The position numbers and the translations under genes were made by a program. Positions 6,774 through 14,290 of a stretch of DNA of 20,472 nucleotides are shown here, piece after piece. Below the pieces are notes generated by a model. The model did not search any database. It saw only the letters and a program-made list of their open reading frames with translations, and was not told the DNA's origin. Position 1 is the stretch's first letter, and every line of letters begins with the position of its first letter. Source of the DNA: a virus; IMG/VR virus record IMGVR_UViG_3300043446_000962, positions 1 to 20,472 of that record; one strand, given 5' to 3'.

Positions 6774-9700
6774 TACCTGCTGGTACCGCAGTCCCCGACA
6801 CTTTATAGATATTAATCGCTAGCACGTCTGGACCGTTTGGAAATGCGCCTCGGCCACCAATCGCAGTAGTTGTTAATTCTTTCAACTGTGCTAAGTTAAT
6901 AGATGTTGTTGAACCTGGATTACTAATAAACGAAAATACCTGTTCTCCTGGTAACGCATATTGCACGTCACCGAACTGGAACGTAACTGTTCCTGCTGCC
7001 GATAATGTAGCATTGGCTGTTTGTGTAAACGTCACACGTCTAACAGTCACTCCCCCTAGCGTTCTTGAAGTTACACCAGCGACAGAAGTACCTGCGGGGA
7101 ATTGAGTAAACGAACTTGCTACCCTAGTGCCTGTTGTTGCGCCCGATGCATTCCATGATGCATTGGTAAAGAATAGATAGTTAGTAAGTGCATAACTTGC
7201 AGCAGTTCCAGATGCTGTTACTGTAGTTGACACTGTGTTAACAGCTCCTGCTGTACTTGTACTATTACCAGCAGCACTTAATTGAATCCTTGTGTAGGCA
7301 ACACCGGCTACTAATGCATAACTAGGTGTAATGATCGTAGCGGTTTGATTACCAGTCAAGAACGAAGCTACCGAAACAGTATCACCTACTGCAATACCAG
7401 ATGTTGTTACATCAGTATTAGTAGCTAAGAAATCGCTTCTTGCTGTAGATATAGCACTAGCATACTGTGTTGATATAGATGATGTTACTGTAACAGAAAT
7501 ATTATTTCCTGCACCGCCAACGCTTGATACGTTACCAACGGTGTTCATAGTTATCAATGTATAAGCTGAACCAAGATATGCTCTTGTAATTCCAGAGATT
7601 GATTGTCCACCAACTAGATATGTTGTGGCAGATAAAGTATCACCAACACGCAACGGGGTTGTTGTTAATAATGCATCATATTGTGTGTTAGTGATTAAGA
7701 AATCTACACGAGTATTGCTGATCGCAGAGTTATATGCTGTAGTACCAAAAGGAGTAGTACCAGTAAAACTTAATGCTGTGATCACGTTCGATGTTGTATT
7801 AAACGCTCTAGCCGTTAGTGTTGTTGTTAGTGCACCTTGAATTGTTGCGGTTGTGGTAGTTAATGGAGTTCCACCCCAGTTAATCGCACCACCAAGTGCA
7901 ACCTGTGCAAAACTTGGCTGGCCACCAGCACCAGCACTAGACAATCCACTCCATGTAATCTTAGTCGGATCAGTTGGGTAGTTTCTTGGATTTAAAATAC
8001 CTTCAACAATAATTGCACCAGTTCCTGTGTCAGCAGTTACAGAAATTTCGTTTAACAGCAATTGCGCTCTGTTCAATAAATCTCGTTCTCCTAGATCACC
8101 CACAAGTGCATTTGACACACTTGGTGCTAGTCGAATCATAAATGCTGTTTGTTTATCAATACTAGCACTCAAACCAGTAGCCGCATAGTTAAAGATGTAT
8201 CCACGATCCTCATCAAACATACCGTCTGTTAGAATCGCAGAACCCCAGTGATTAATTGTAGGAGTAATTGTACAGCTTACTAATGCTACACCTGCACCAG
8301 CAGCATGGCTTGCTGCTACACCAGCAGTATATGTTCTATTCTGTCCTGAAGAGAAGTTACTTAAGTTGGCTGATCGAGTTAATCCTGTTAATCTGTTTCC
8401 AGTTTTTGCGCCGTAGCTGATTAGTTCGTTATCAACATAAATCACACCAGAACTTGGAAAAGTTGATGCATCTGTTAGATACAATGATGTAGAAGTTGAC
8501 GTAATTGCTGCTGATAGTTTGCCCAATGCTGATCTATTTTCAACTTCATATCGCACAGGCAAGTTAGCAGTACGCATATACGCTTCGTAGTTAATGTTGC
8601 TGTTACGAATTCTATGCAAGAACACAAACTTACCGTCTGCACCCCTAATCATAAATTCAATAAAACCAGCAGCATACCAAGAATATTGAATACCAATCAT
8701 CTGCATACGCTGTGGAATGATGTTATATCCGCTTGGACCGGTGCCGTCTGCTTTGTCCATATTCCATTCGCTTTGTGGAATGACCAGTTCTGTTACGAGA
8801 CACATCTTTGCGCCAGTAACACTGTTAACACCTCGCCAGTCTGGTGCCACAGTTAGTTGTGTGTCACTAGAAATGCTGGTAACTGTGTGAGTCATTCCAC
8901 GAAGTGTAACCTTGTCGTGTACCTTGAGTTGAGTAGTAAATCTAGTTCCAGTTCCTGTAACTAAATTACTTTCGGTGGCGATTGCCACCTGTCCTGCTAA
9001 TTGGAAAGTGGCACTACGTCTAACTAATGATAATTCCTGTCCATCAAACTGATAGAAGATACCGTTTTGGTCGTCAAATGCTCCGACGCGAACTGTAGAT
9101 CCTGCCCAAGATTTTACAGAAAGCACACATCGTGGTCCAACTTCTGCCGTAAGGGTTGACAATGGAACTAATGCACGAACTCTAAATGATCGAGAAGATA
9201 AAATACTTTCAACAGTGTATGTTCCGTTGTATTCAAAAGAGTTAAAACCAGTTACTTCAATAACACCCCCAGGTTGAAGTCCGTGGTCAGTATCATCTGT
9301 TGACATTGTGATGTAGCTGTTAACTGTTAATCCGGCTGCTGTTGCTGATGCTATATTATAGTTTGGAGCAAACAGCGCACCTGTGGTATACATAATACCC
9401 TTACCAGACTGGTAACGAATGTACTTTTTACTTTGACGAATTGCTTGCGCACCGTGTTGTGGACCACCTGTTCCTAACATAACGCCGCCGTCAAATGGTC
9501 TATGCACAAAGAAACTGTCTGGTCTAGCATATAATGTTCCTGCTAAGGCTGTGGTTACGTTAATAACACCTGTGGTTCTAGCAGGGAATCTAATAGTAGT
9601 CGGTGTTGGTACTTGTGTAATCACAAATGGTCCAGATGCTAAATTATGATTTGCTGAGGTTAATACAATAGAAAGTCCGTTGCTTCCTGATCCAACTGTG

Positions 9701-12700
9701 GCAAAAATTCCAACACCGCCGTAACTACCAAATGCCGTTTCTTCCCAAGTTCCTGAAGATGCTAATGTTTGAGGAGTCCACGAACCTGTAGTTCCGTTAA
9801 ATGATGTTAGTGCAGAAGTTCCGCCATCACTAACAACCACAAAGTTATCATCACCGAATGTAATATTATTCCAGTTAGCTGTTGATGGTAACACAGACGC
9901 AGTCCATGCAGTACCATTTGTTGAAACTGCTGCTGCTGTACCGCCAGTAGCAACTGCAACAAATCGTGCATTACCAAATGTTACAGAAGACCAGTTGCTT
10001 GAGCTCGGTAGTGTTGCTGCTGTCCAATTCACTCCGTTATCAACAGAGTAAGCTGCTGCTGTGCCGCCTGTGGCGATAGCTACGATGTAGTTTGAAGTAC
10101 CAATAACTCCACCAACAACGTCACTCCAGTTACTTAAACTTGGTAGTGTTGACGCGGTCCATGATGTTCCGTTTATTGAATATGCTGCTTGGGTAGATCC
10201 TGATCGCACTGCAATGAAATAACCATTGTAATAAGTCACTGAGGTCCAAGAACCGGATCCTGGCAATGCACTCATAGATGTCCAGTTTACACCATTATCG
10301 ACAGAATATGCTGCCAATGTTCCTGTTTGTTGTAGTGCTACCCAATAGGTTGTTCCACCGATCGGTCCTGCCGCAATACTAGTCCAGCTTGATGCCGCTG
10401 GTAAGTTGCCACCAGCACTCCATGTTGTTCCGTTTGTAGAGATATTTGATCTGTTTGAATCTGAGCTTATGGCAACAAATGTTCCACCATACCATGCCAC
10501 TGCGTTCCACGATTGGCTAGCAGTCATTGCTCTTGCAGTTGATGTAAATCCTGGAGCAGGTTGTGATGAAATACTTGACAATATGCTCGAGCCTGGTAAC
10601 AATCCGTGGTTGCTGGCAAAGTCAACCTGGATTGTAGCGATAGCGCCAACGTTAAGGGTTGTGCCGTCTGGAATTTCTCCAGTGATCGCTTCACTGATTG
10701 TCATAGCAGGATATATTATAATCGAAGCACCGGCGTACGGAGTTCCTGCTGCTGTTACAGAGGTTATGCTACCTCCGCTAACTGCTGTTACTGTTACTGT
10801 ACAATCGTTTAATGGTGATGCACCACCTAGTAAATTTCCTGCAATAGTTAATCGATTGCCAACATAAAACCCTGTTCCTGTAGTGCCTCCAAGTGGTGTT
10901 GCTGTGAAAACTCCGTCGATAGCATCAACATTAAACACCGCAGAAGTTCCTGTGTTTGGAACGTCTGTTGCGAGAACACTAGTGTATGTTGCATCACCTG
11001 ACACACCTGTACCACTTAATACGGTAAAGTCGACAATTGCTCCAGTACCAAATGCAACGCCGTCTACTTGGATTACAATATCATTAGCCGGTGTGGCGCC
11101 GCCAAACCTTGTACCGTACCAAGTTACTGTATCGCCCTGAGCATATCCTAGACCGCCACCAACTAACGTAATTGAATAAGCACCGCTACCACCTGTTCTA
11201 ATCACTGTGATTTGTGCAGGTGCTGTATAGGTCACAGATGATGTGGCATCTTGTGAAACGTTGGCGTATGTTCCGCCACCGCTCGATGCAGTTCCTGCAT
11301 AGGTAAATGTGTCAATAGAACCAGCACTGTCAACTGTGGCCACTGTGATAGTTAAATCGTTGGTTACATCAACCCCACCTAATAATGATCCTAGAATTTT
11401 TACTCTATCGCCGGGGGCATATCCTTGTCCGTTTCCTGAACTATCACCTGGATCTATTACTGATGTATAAAAACCTCCAACTCTAGCAACAGTAAACACC
11501 GCTCCTGAACCGTTTGCTGCAATAATAGTTCCTGCAACAGAACTTGTAGAACGATTAGCACCTTGCTTAACCTGAGAGTATGCAGATGAAAGACTTAAGG
11601 CACCACCAGCGCCTACTGAGTTAATAAAGATAGCATTATTAGAACCATCATCAAGTGCCATACCCTGTTGTATGCCTGTTGTGTCAACAACATAGATAGT
11701 TGTGTCAATGGCTTGCGTGGTTGTTTTTATATTTGTTGTTACTGTTGAAGCACCAACTACACCGCTAACTGAAGTACCAGACGGAATATATGACGAACCA
11801 GATATTGGAGATCCTGGCGTTGGTGATGTTCCGTTAAATGCAATCAAATATGATCCAGGCAATGTATCAAATCTACTGGTTACACTCTGTGACGAACCGT
11901 TGCTGAATAAAGAATATGTTGCTGAACCGATAGAAGCACCAGTATAAAAACCAGCCTGTCTAATCTGTACGAAAGATGTATATAGACTTTGATTATTAGA
12001 AGTTCCTACTTTGGCTGATGAATAATAGGTAAATGAAATTGATGAAATAATACTGTTAACTAAGAAACTGCCTTCAGCTCTTGAGAATCCAGAAACAGAA
12101 GCATTTAAACCTTTTACTGTAATTGGTGTACCTACACTAAATCCATGAGAACCGTTTGTAGTAACTGTGATTAAGCTGGCTCCGAAGTTTCCTGTATTAA
12201 CTGATGCGTCGGTGACAATATCGGATACTGAAACATCAGTTCCGGACTGTTCATATAATGATGGATAGTTACGCATCATTCCAATAGCCTGCCACTTAGT
12301 AGGCTGTAGTCCGTATTCAAAGTCCGCGTCCAACATGGCCTGCGGAGCAGCAACACGCATACGTTCAATAGCGTCTGTACCAAACTCCCAAGGACGAATC
12401 TGTTGATTAGGATCTTCTACGAATATCTGTACATCGTTGCCGCTAAATGCTGTAGTGTCATATGATAGGTATAAGGTTGTGATACAGTCGCCTGTTTGCC
12501 ACCAGCTAGGAAAATCTAAATCACTAACTGGTTGATTGTTCGAACTGCTTTTTGCAGTCTTATATTCAATATCCAACGTTGTTGCTGGGTCAGAGAAGTT
12601 ATAGATAATATTTCCACTTTCTGTATCAGTTATTAGTAATATTTCACTATGGGTATATCGACCCATCATTCTAATACTGCTGACTCCGTTTTCTTTTGCA

Positions 12701-13233
12701 GGAATATTCGGTGTTCCGTTAGTAATAACATCGCTGAATATATTCCATAATTCGGTATTTCTATCGTCAGCTCCATCTTCGGCAGGTGAACCTGTGTATT
12801 TTACTTGCTGTGCTGGACCTGCTGATCCGTAGGTTGTTGGTACCGTGATATTTTTAAAGATGTAGTTATTGATTGTATCTCTGAGATAAGCCTGTCCTGT
12901 TGTTTCGGGACTTACATCGCCACGGATCTGTGGCTCGCCATCAATCCAAAAATAATCAGAAGTTAATCTTGTTTTAACATTACCGCCGTAACGCAAATCA
13001 TGTGCAATAGCATCGATGAAGTAGCCAACATCTCGTGTACATTTTGATGAAGCATAGGTATAACCAGCATAAGGAGCAACACTGTTAGTAATGTTGTAAT
13101 TGATAAATCTCACAACCTGTTCTTGTAGAAATGCTTTATTTGCTAATAACAATGCAACTGCTTTAGGATAAACATTATCATCCTTGCTGATACCCGGTTC
13201 AAAAACAAAATAATCTATCTTTTTCTTTGCCAT
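6742..13233 (-). CDS. Giant virion structural protein (fibre or baseplate-associated) with propeller and repeats
   Basis: A 2163-residue protein. The N-terminal ~150 residues (CTRDVGYFIDAIAHDLRYGG, followed by TGQAYLRDTI) are of a type I recall in large cyanophage structural proteins. After a linker come three glycine-rich modules with GxGY motifs at about residues 602, 694 and 786, then a six-blade propeller-like array (~907-1175), another phage-structural region (~1488-1580, with DGTGPSG and QYSWYAAGFIEFMIRG), and three Ser/Thr-rich repeats (~1826-2092). Composition is rich in S, T, G, A and V with few charges, typical of extended fibres. The ATG has an AAGGAAAA Shine-Dalgarno and follows the 166-residue gene by 12 bases, so they are co-transcribed. 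No signal peptide or chaperone-autoprotease motif was seen. Adsorption or host contact is the likely role, but whether it is a fibre, tape-like or baseplate part is not resolved. Confidence 0.8.
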   Translation of the reverse strand: MAKKKIDYFVFEPGISKDDNVYPKAVALLLANKAFLQEQVVRFINYNITNSVAPYAGYTYASSKCTRDVGYFIDAIAHDLRYGGNVKTRLTSDYFWIDGEPQIRGDVSPETTGQAYLRDTINNYIFKNITVPTTYGSAGPAQQVKYTGSPAEDGADDRNTELWNIFSDVITNGTPNIPAKENGVSSIRMMGRYTHSEILLITDTESGNIIYNFSDPATTLDIEYKTAKSSSNNQPVSDLDFPSWWQTGDCITTLYLSYDTTAFSGNDVQIFVEDPNQQIRPWEFGTDAIERMRVAAPQAMLDADFEYGLQPTKWQAIGMMRNYPSLYEQSGTDVSVSDIVTDASVNTGNFGASLITVTTNGSHGFSVGTPITVKGLNASVSGFSRAEGSFLVNSIISSISFTYYSSAKVGTSNNQSLYTSFVQIRQAGFYTGASIGSATYSLFSNGSSQSVTSRFDTLPGSYLIAFNGTSPTPGSPISGSSYIPSGTSVSGVVGASTVTTNIKTTTQAIDTTIYVVDTTGIQQGMALDDGSNNAIFINSVGAGGALSLSSAYSQVKQGANRSTSSVAGTIIAANGSGAVFTVARVGGFYTSVIDPGDSSGNGQGYAPGDRVKILGSLLGGVDVTNDLTITVATVDSAGSIDTFTYAGTASSGGGTYANVSQDATSSVTYTAPAQITVIRTGGSGAYSITLVGGGLGYAQGDTVTWYGTRFGGATPANDIVIQVDGVAFGTGAIVDFTVLSGTGVSGDATYTSVLATDVPNTGTSAVFNVDAIDGVFTATPLGGTTGTGFYVGNRLTIAGNLLGGASPLNDCTVTVTAVSGGSITSVTAAGTPYAGASIIIYPAMTISEAITGEIPDGTTLNVGAIATIQVDFASNHGLLPGSSILSSISSQPAPGFTSTARAMTASQSWNAVAWYGGTFVAISSDSNRSNISTNGTTWSAGGNLPAASSWTSIAAGPIGGTTYWVALQQTGTLAAYSVDNGVNWTSMSALPGSGSWTSVTYYNGYFIAVRSGSTQAAYSINGTSWTASTLPSLSNWSDVVGGVIGTSNYIVAIATGGTAAAYSVDNGVNWTAATLPSSSNWSSVTFGNARFVAVATGGTAAAVSTNGTAWTASVLPSTANWNNITFGDDNFVVVSDGGTSALTSFNGTTGSWTPQTLASSGTWEETAFGSYGGVGIFATVGSGSNGLSIVLTSANHNLASGPFVITQVPTPTTIRFPARTTGVINVTTALAGTLYARPDSFFVHRPFDGGVMLGTGGPQHGAQAIRQSKKYIRYQSGKGIMYTTGALFAPNYNIASATAAGLTVNSYITMSTDDTDHGLQPGGVIEVTGFNSFEYNGTYTVESILSSRSFRVRALVPLSTLTAEVGPRCVLSVKSWAGSTVRVGAFDDQNGIFYQFDGQELSLVRRSATFQLAGQVAIATESNLVTGTGTRFTTQLKVHDKVTLRGMTHTVTSISSDTQLTVAPDWRGVNSVTGAKMCLVTELVIPQSEWNMDKADGTGPSGYNIIPQRMQMIGIQYSWYAAGFIEFMIRGADGKFVFLHRIRNSNINYEAYMRTANLPVRYEVENRSALGKLSAAITSTSTSLYLTDASTFPSSGVIYVDNELISYGAKTGNRLTGLTRSANLSNFSSGQNRTYTAGVAASHAAGAGVALVSCTITPTINHWGSAILTDGMFDEDRGYIFNYAATGLSASIDKQTAFMIRLAPSVSNALVGDLGERDLLNRAQLLLNEISVTADTGTGAIIVEGILNPRNYPTDPTKITWSGLSSAGAGGQPSFAQVALGGAINWGGTPLTTTTATIQGALTTTLTARAFNTTSNVITALSFTGTTPFGTTAYNSAISNTRVDFLITNTQYDALLTTTPLRVGDTLSATTYLVGGQSISGITRAYLGSAYTLITMNTVGNVSSVGGAGNNISVTVTSSISTQYASAISTARSDFLATNTDVTTSGIAVGDTVSVASFLTGNQTATIITPSYALVAGVAYTRIQLSAAGNSTSTAGAVNTVSTTVTASGTAASYALTNYLFFTNASWNASGATTGTRVASSFTQFPAGTSVAGVTSRTLGGVTVRRVTFTQTANATLSAAGTVTFQFGDVQYALPGEQVFSFISNPGSTTSINLAQLKELTTTAIGGRGAFPNGPDVLAINIYKVSGTAVPAGIILRWGEAQA
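6958..7758 (-). repeat. Three Ser/Thr-rich repeats near the C-terminus of the giant protein
   Basis: Three copies of roughly 87-90 residues start near residues 1836 (SAISNTRVDFL), 1926 (SAISTARSDFL) and 2013 (SYALTNYLFFTN). Each runs through a VGDT-like or GTRV segment, a T-G-V/I-T element and ends in a NxxSxAG...VTVT strand. The third copy is the most diverged. Confidence 0.6.
9709..10515 (-). repeat. Six-blade propeller-like repeats in the giant protein
   Basis: Six repeats of 40-46 residues, each ending in S-x-(D/N)-N/G-x-x-W with the tryptophans at residues 938, 984, 1025, 1070, 1110 and 1152. The motif resembles the Asp-box (SxDxGxxW) of BNR/sialidase-type propellers. Each repeat also begins with a conserved W-x-x-(V/I) strand, for example NWSSVTFGNARFVAVATGGT. 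A partial seventh element follows. Confidence 0.75.
10729..11511 (-). repeat. Three 92-residue glycine-rich modules in the giant protein
   Basis: GQGYAPGDRVKILGSLLGG (from residue 602), GLGYAQGDTVTWYGTRFGG (694) and GTGFYVGNRLTIAGNLLGG (786) are spaced exactly 92 residues apart. Each is followed by a ND-x-(T/I)-(I/V)-x-V strand and then by another glycine-rich linker. Confidence 0.7.
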
Positions 13234-13245
13234 TTAATATTTTCC

Positions 13246-13746
13246 TTAAGCGCCAAACGCTATTGCAAATGCTGAAACTCGTGCATCGACATAATCTTTT
13301 CTCGTTGCATGTGTAGGTAATGTTGGAGTTTTTGTTATATAAATGTCGCCATCTACAGTAAGCTCGCCTGTACTGTCTCCTGGTCCAACATTTAAAGAAG
13401 TGAAATTTCCGTCTGCTGGTGATTGAGCACCGATAGTGATATTATCAATATTGCCAATACCACCTTGAATTCTAATGTAGGGTGTTGATGCGTTTGATAC
13501 TACTAGGTCGCCGGAAACATTTAGATATTCTAAAGTACCGATTTCTTTTAGACCAAGAGCACGTTGGATAACAGGATCTAACCCAATAATCGAATCGCTG
13601 GGATCGATAATAGGTACACCGTTGATTTTAAAACTACCTGTAGTATCTATATTGCCCGATACTGTGAGATCGCCATTTTCATTGACTGAAAATCCGGGGC
13701 TTTTGAAGCCGCTTTTTGATTCAAAAGGAACGTATCTGGTTGACAT
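13246..13746 (-). CDS. Small virion structural protein (fibre or baseplate component)
   Basis: A 166-residue protein starting MSTRYVPFESKSGFKSPGFS. Residues ~24-45 (ENGDLTVSGNIDTTGSFKIN) and GDLVVSNASTPYIRI are beta-strand-rich, and GNIDNITIGAQSPADGNFTS then LNV is a phrase typical of phage fibre and baseplate proteins in T4-like marine phages. The C-terminal PTHATRKDYVDA recalls the stalk-to-head joint of fibre proteins. The ATG has a GGAG Shine-Dalgarno and a late-promoter-like CATAAATA 50 bases upstream. It lies 12 bases before the giant structural gene, so the two share a transcript and perhaps a structure. Its exact position in the virion is not evident. Confidence 0.6.
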   Translation of the reverse strand: MSTRYVPFESKSGFKSPGFSVNENGDLTVSGNIDTTGSFKINGVPIIDPSDSIIGLDPVIQRALGLKEIGTLEYLNVSGDLVVSNASTPYIRIQGGIGNIDNITIGAQSPADGNFTSLNVGPGDSTGELTVDGDIYITKTPTLPTHATRKDYVDARVSAFAIAFGA

Positions 13747-13795
13747 GTGATCTCCGCTATTAATCCAACTACAACTTCTACAAAGACTGCAAATG

Positions 13796-13803
13796 TATTT
13801 ATG
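13796..13803 (-). promoter_or_regulatory. T4-like late promoter candidate before the 166-residue virion gene
   Basis: The minus strand reads GCATAAATAC across 13804-13795; CATAAATA matches TATAAATA at seven of eight bases. About 50 bases of leader with a GGAG site follow before the ATG at 13746. This is the clearest late-type promoter in the window. Confidence 0.6.
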
Positions 13804-13812
13804 CGGAGGTGC

Positions 13813-14244
13813 TTAGCCTAGGCTGTTCAGAGTGTGATAATAGTTTGCACTGAAAATCACCTTGCTACCTACCAGCAACGACGAATTATCATATGTAGAT
13901 CCGTCTGGACTGTTAGCAGGTTGTGCAATTAACTGTACCTTTGATGTATTTACAACTGCTCTTAAATCGATGAGGTTTTCACTGGTACTGGTTCTACCAA
14001 AAATTGTAATATCTGCATTATCGGGTCCAGCTACCAATAGACATTTTACCATCTCTCTGCGTGATCCACCAATGTCTACAACTACAGTATATTCTGCGGC
14101 ACAAAATTCACCTATGTACCATTCATCTAATACTGTGTCAGAAATAACGGTAACCCAAGGCCCTTTATAGGAGAAATTGACTCCGTTTTGTAGCCTTAGT
14201 GTATTTTTAATACCTTTGAAGAAGTAACGTGCAAAATTTAACAT
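13813..14244 (-). CDS. Virion-structural-type protein of unknown role
   Basis: A 143-residue protein starting MLNFARYFFKGIKNTLRLQN. It is beta-rich after a short N-terminal helix, with VTVISDTVLDEWYIGEFCAA in the middle and IFSANYYHTLNSLG at the end. I recall similar proteins next to large structural genes in T4-like marine phages, where they are annotated as virion or hypothetical proteins. It is the first gene of the structural run that continues to the giant protein. There is no Shine-Dalgarno; CTAAATA lies 5 bases before the ATG, immediately after the terminator that closes the carbamoyltransferase gene. No catalytic motif is visible. Confidence 0.55.
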   Translation of the reverse strand: MLNFARYFFKGIKNTLRLQNGVNFSYKGPWVTVISDTVLDEWYIGEFCAAEYTVVVDIGGSRREMVKCLLVAGPDNADITIFGRTSTSENLIDLRAVVNTSKVQLIAQPANSPDGSTYDNSSLLVGSKVIFSANYYHTLNSLG

Positions 14245-14249
14245 AGTAG

Positions 14250-14256
14250 TATTTAG
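14250..14256 (-). promoter_or_regulatory. T4-like late promoter candidate before the 143-residue gene
   Basis: The minus strand reads GCTAAATACT; the CTAAATA core ends 5 bases before the ATG at 14244, the same spacing as before 3091. It starts 8 bases after the end of the terminator hairpin, fitting restart of transcription. Confidence 0.5.
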
Positions 14257-14264
14257 CAGATAAT

Positions 14265-14290
14265 AAAAAAGCCCCTTTCGGGGCTTTTTT
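14265..14290 (-). terminator. Intrinsic terminator after the carbamoyltransferase gene (bidirectional form)
   Basis: A five-base G/C stem (GCCCC / GGGGC, loop TTTC on the plus strand) extended by six A:T pairs, with a run of six T on each strand. On the minus strand the stem follows directly on the carbamoyltransferase stop codon, whose last two bases lie in its A/T arm. Confidence 0.9.

Noticed and set aside
10406-11140. Plus-strand open frames opposite the giant structural gene
   Set aside because: Their proline- and valine-rich translations are complements of the Gly/Ser/Thr-rich repeat coding strand; no start signals or motifs support them.
13862-14170. 102-codon plus-strand frame
   Set aside because: Antisense to the 143-residue virion-type gene, which has a better start context and familiar sequence.
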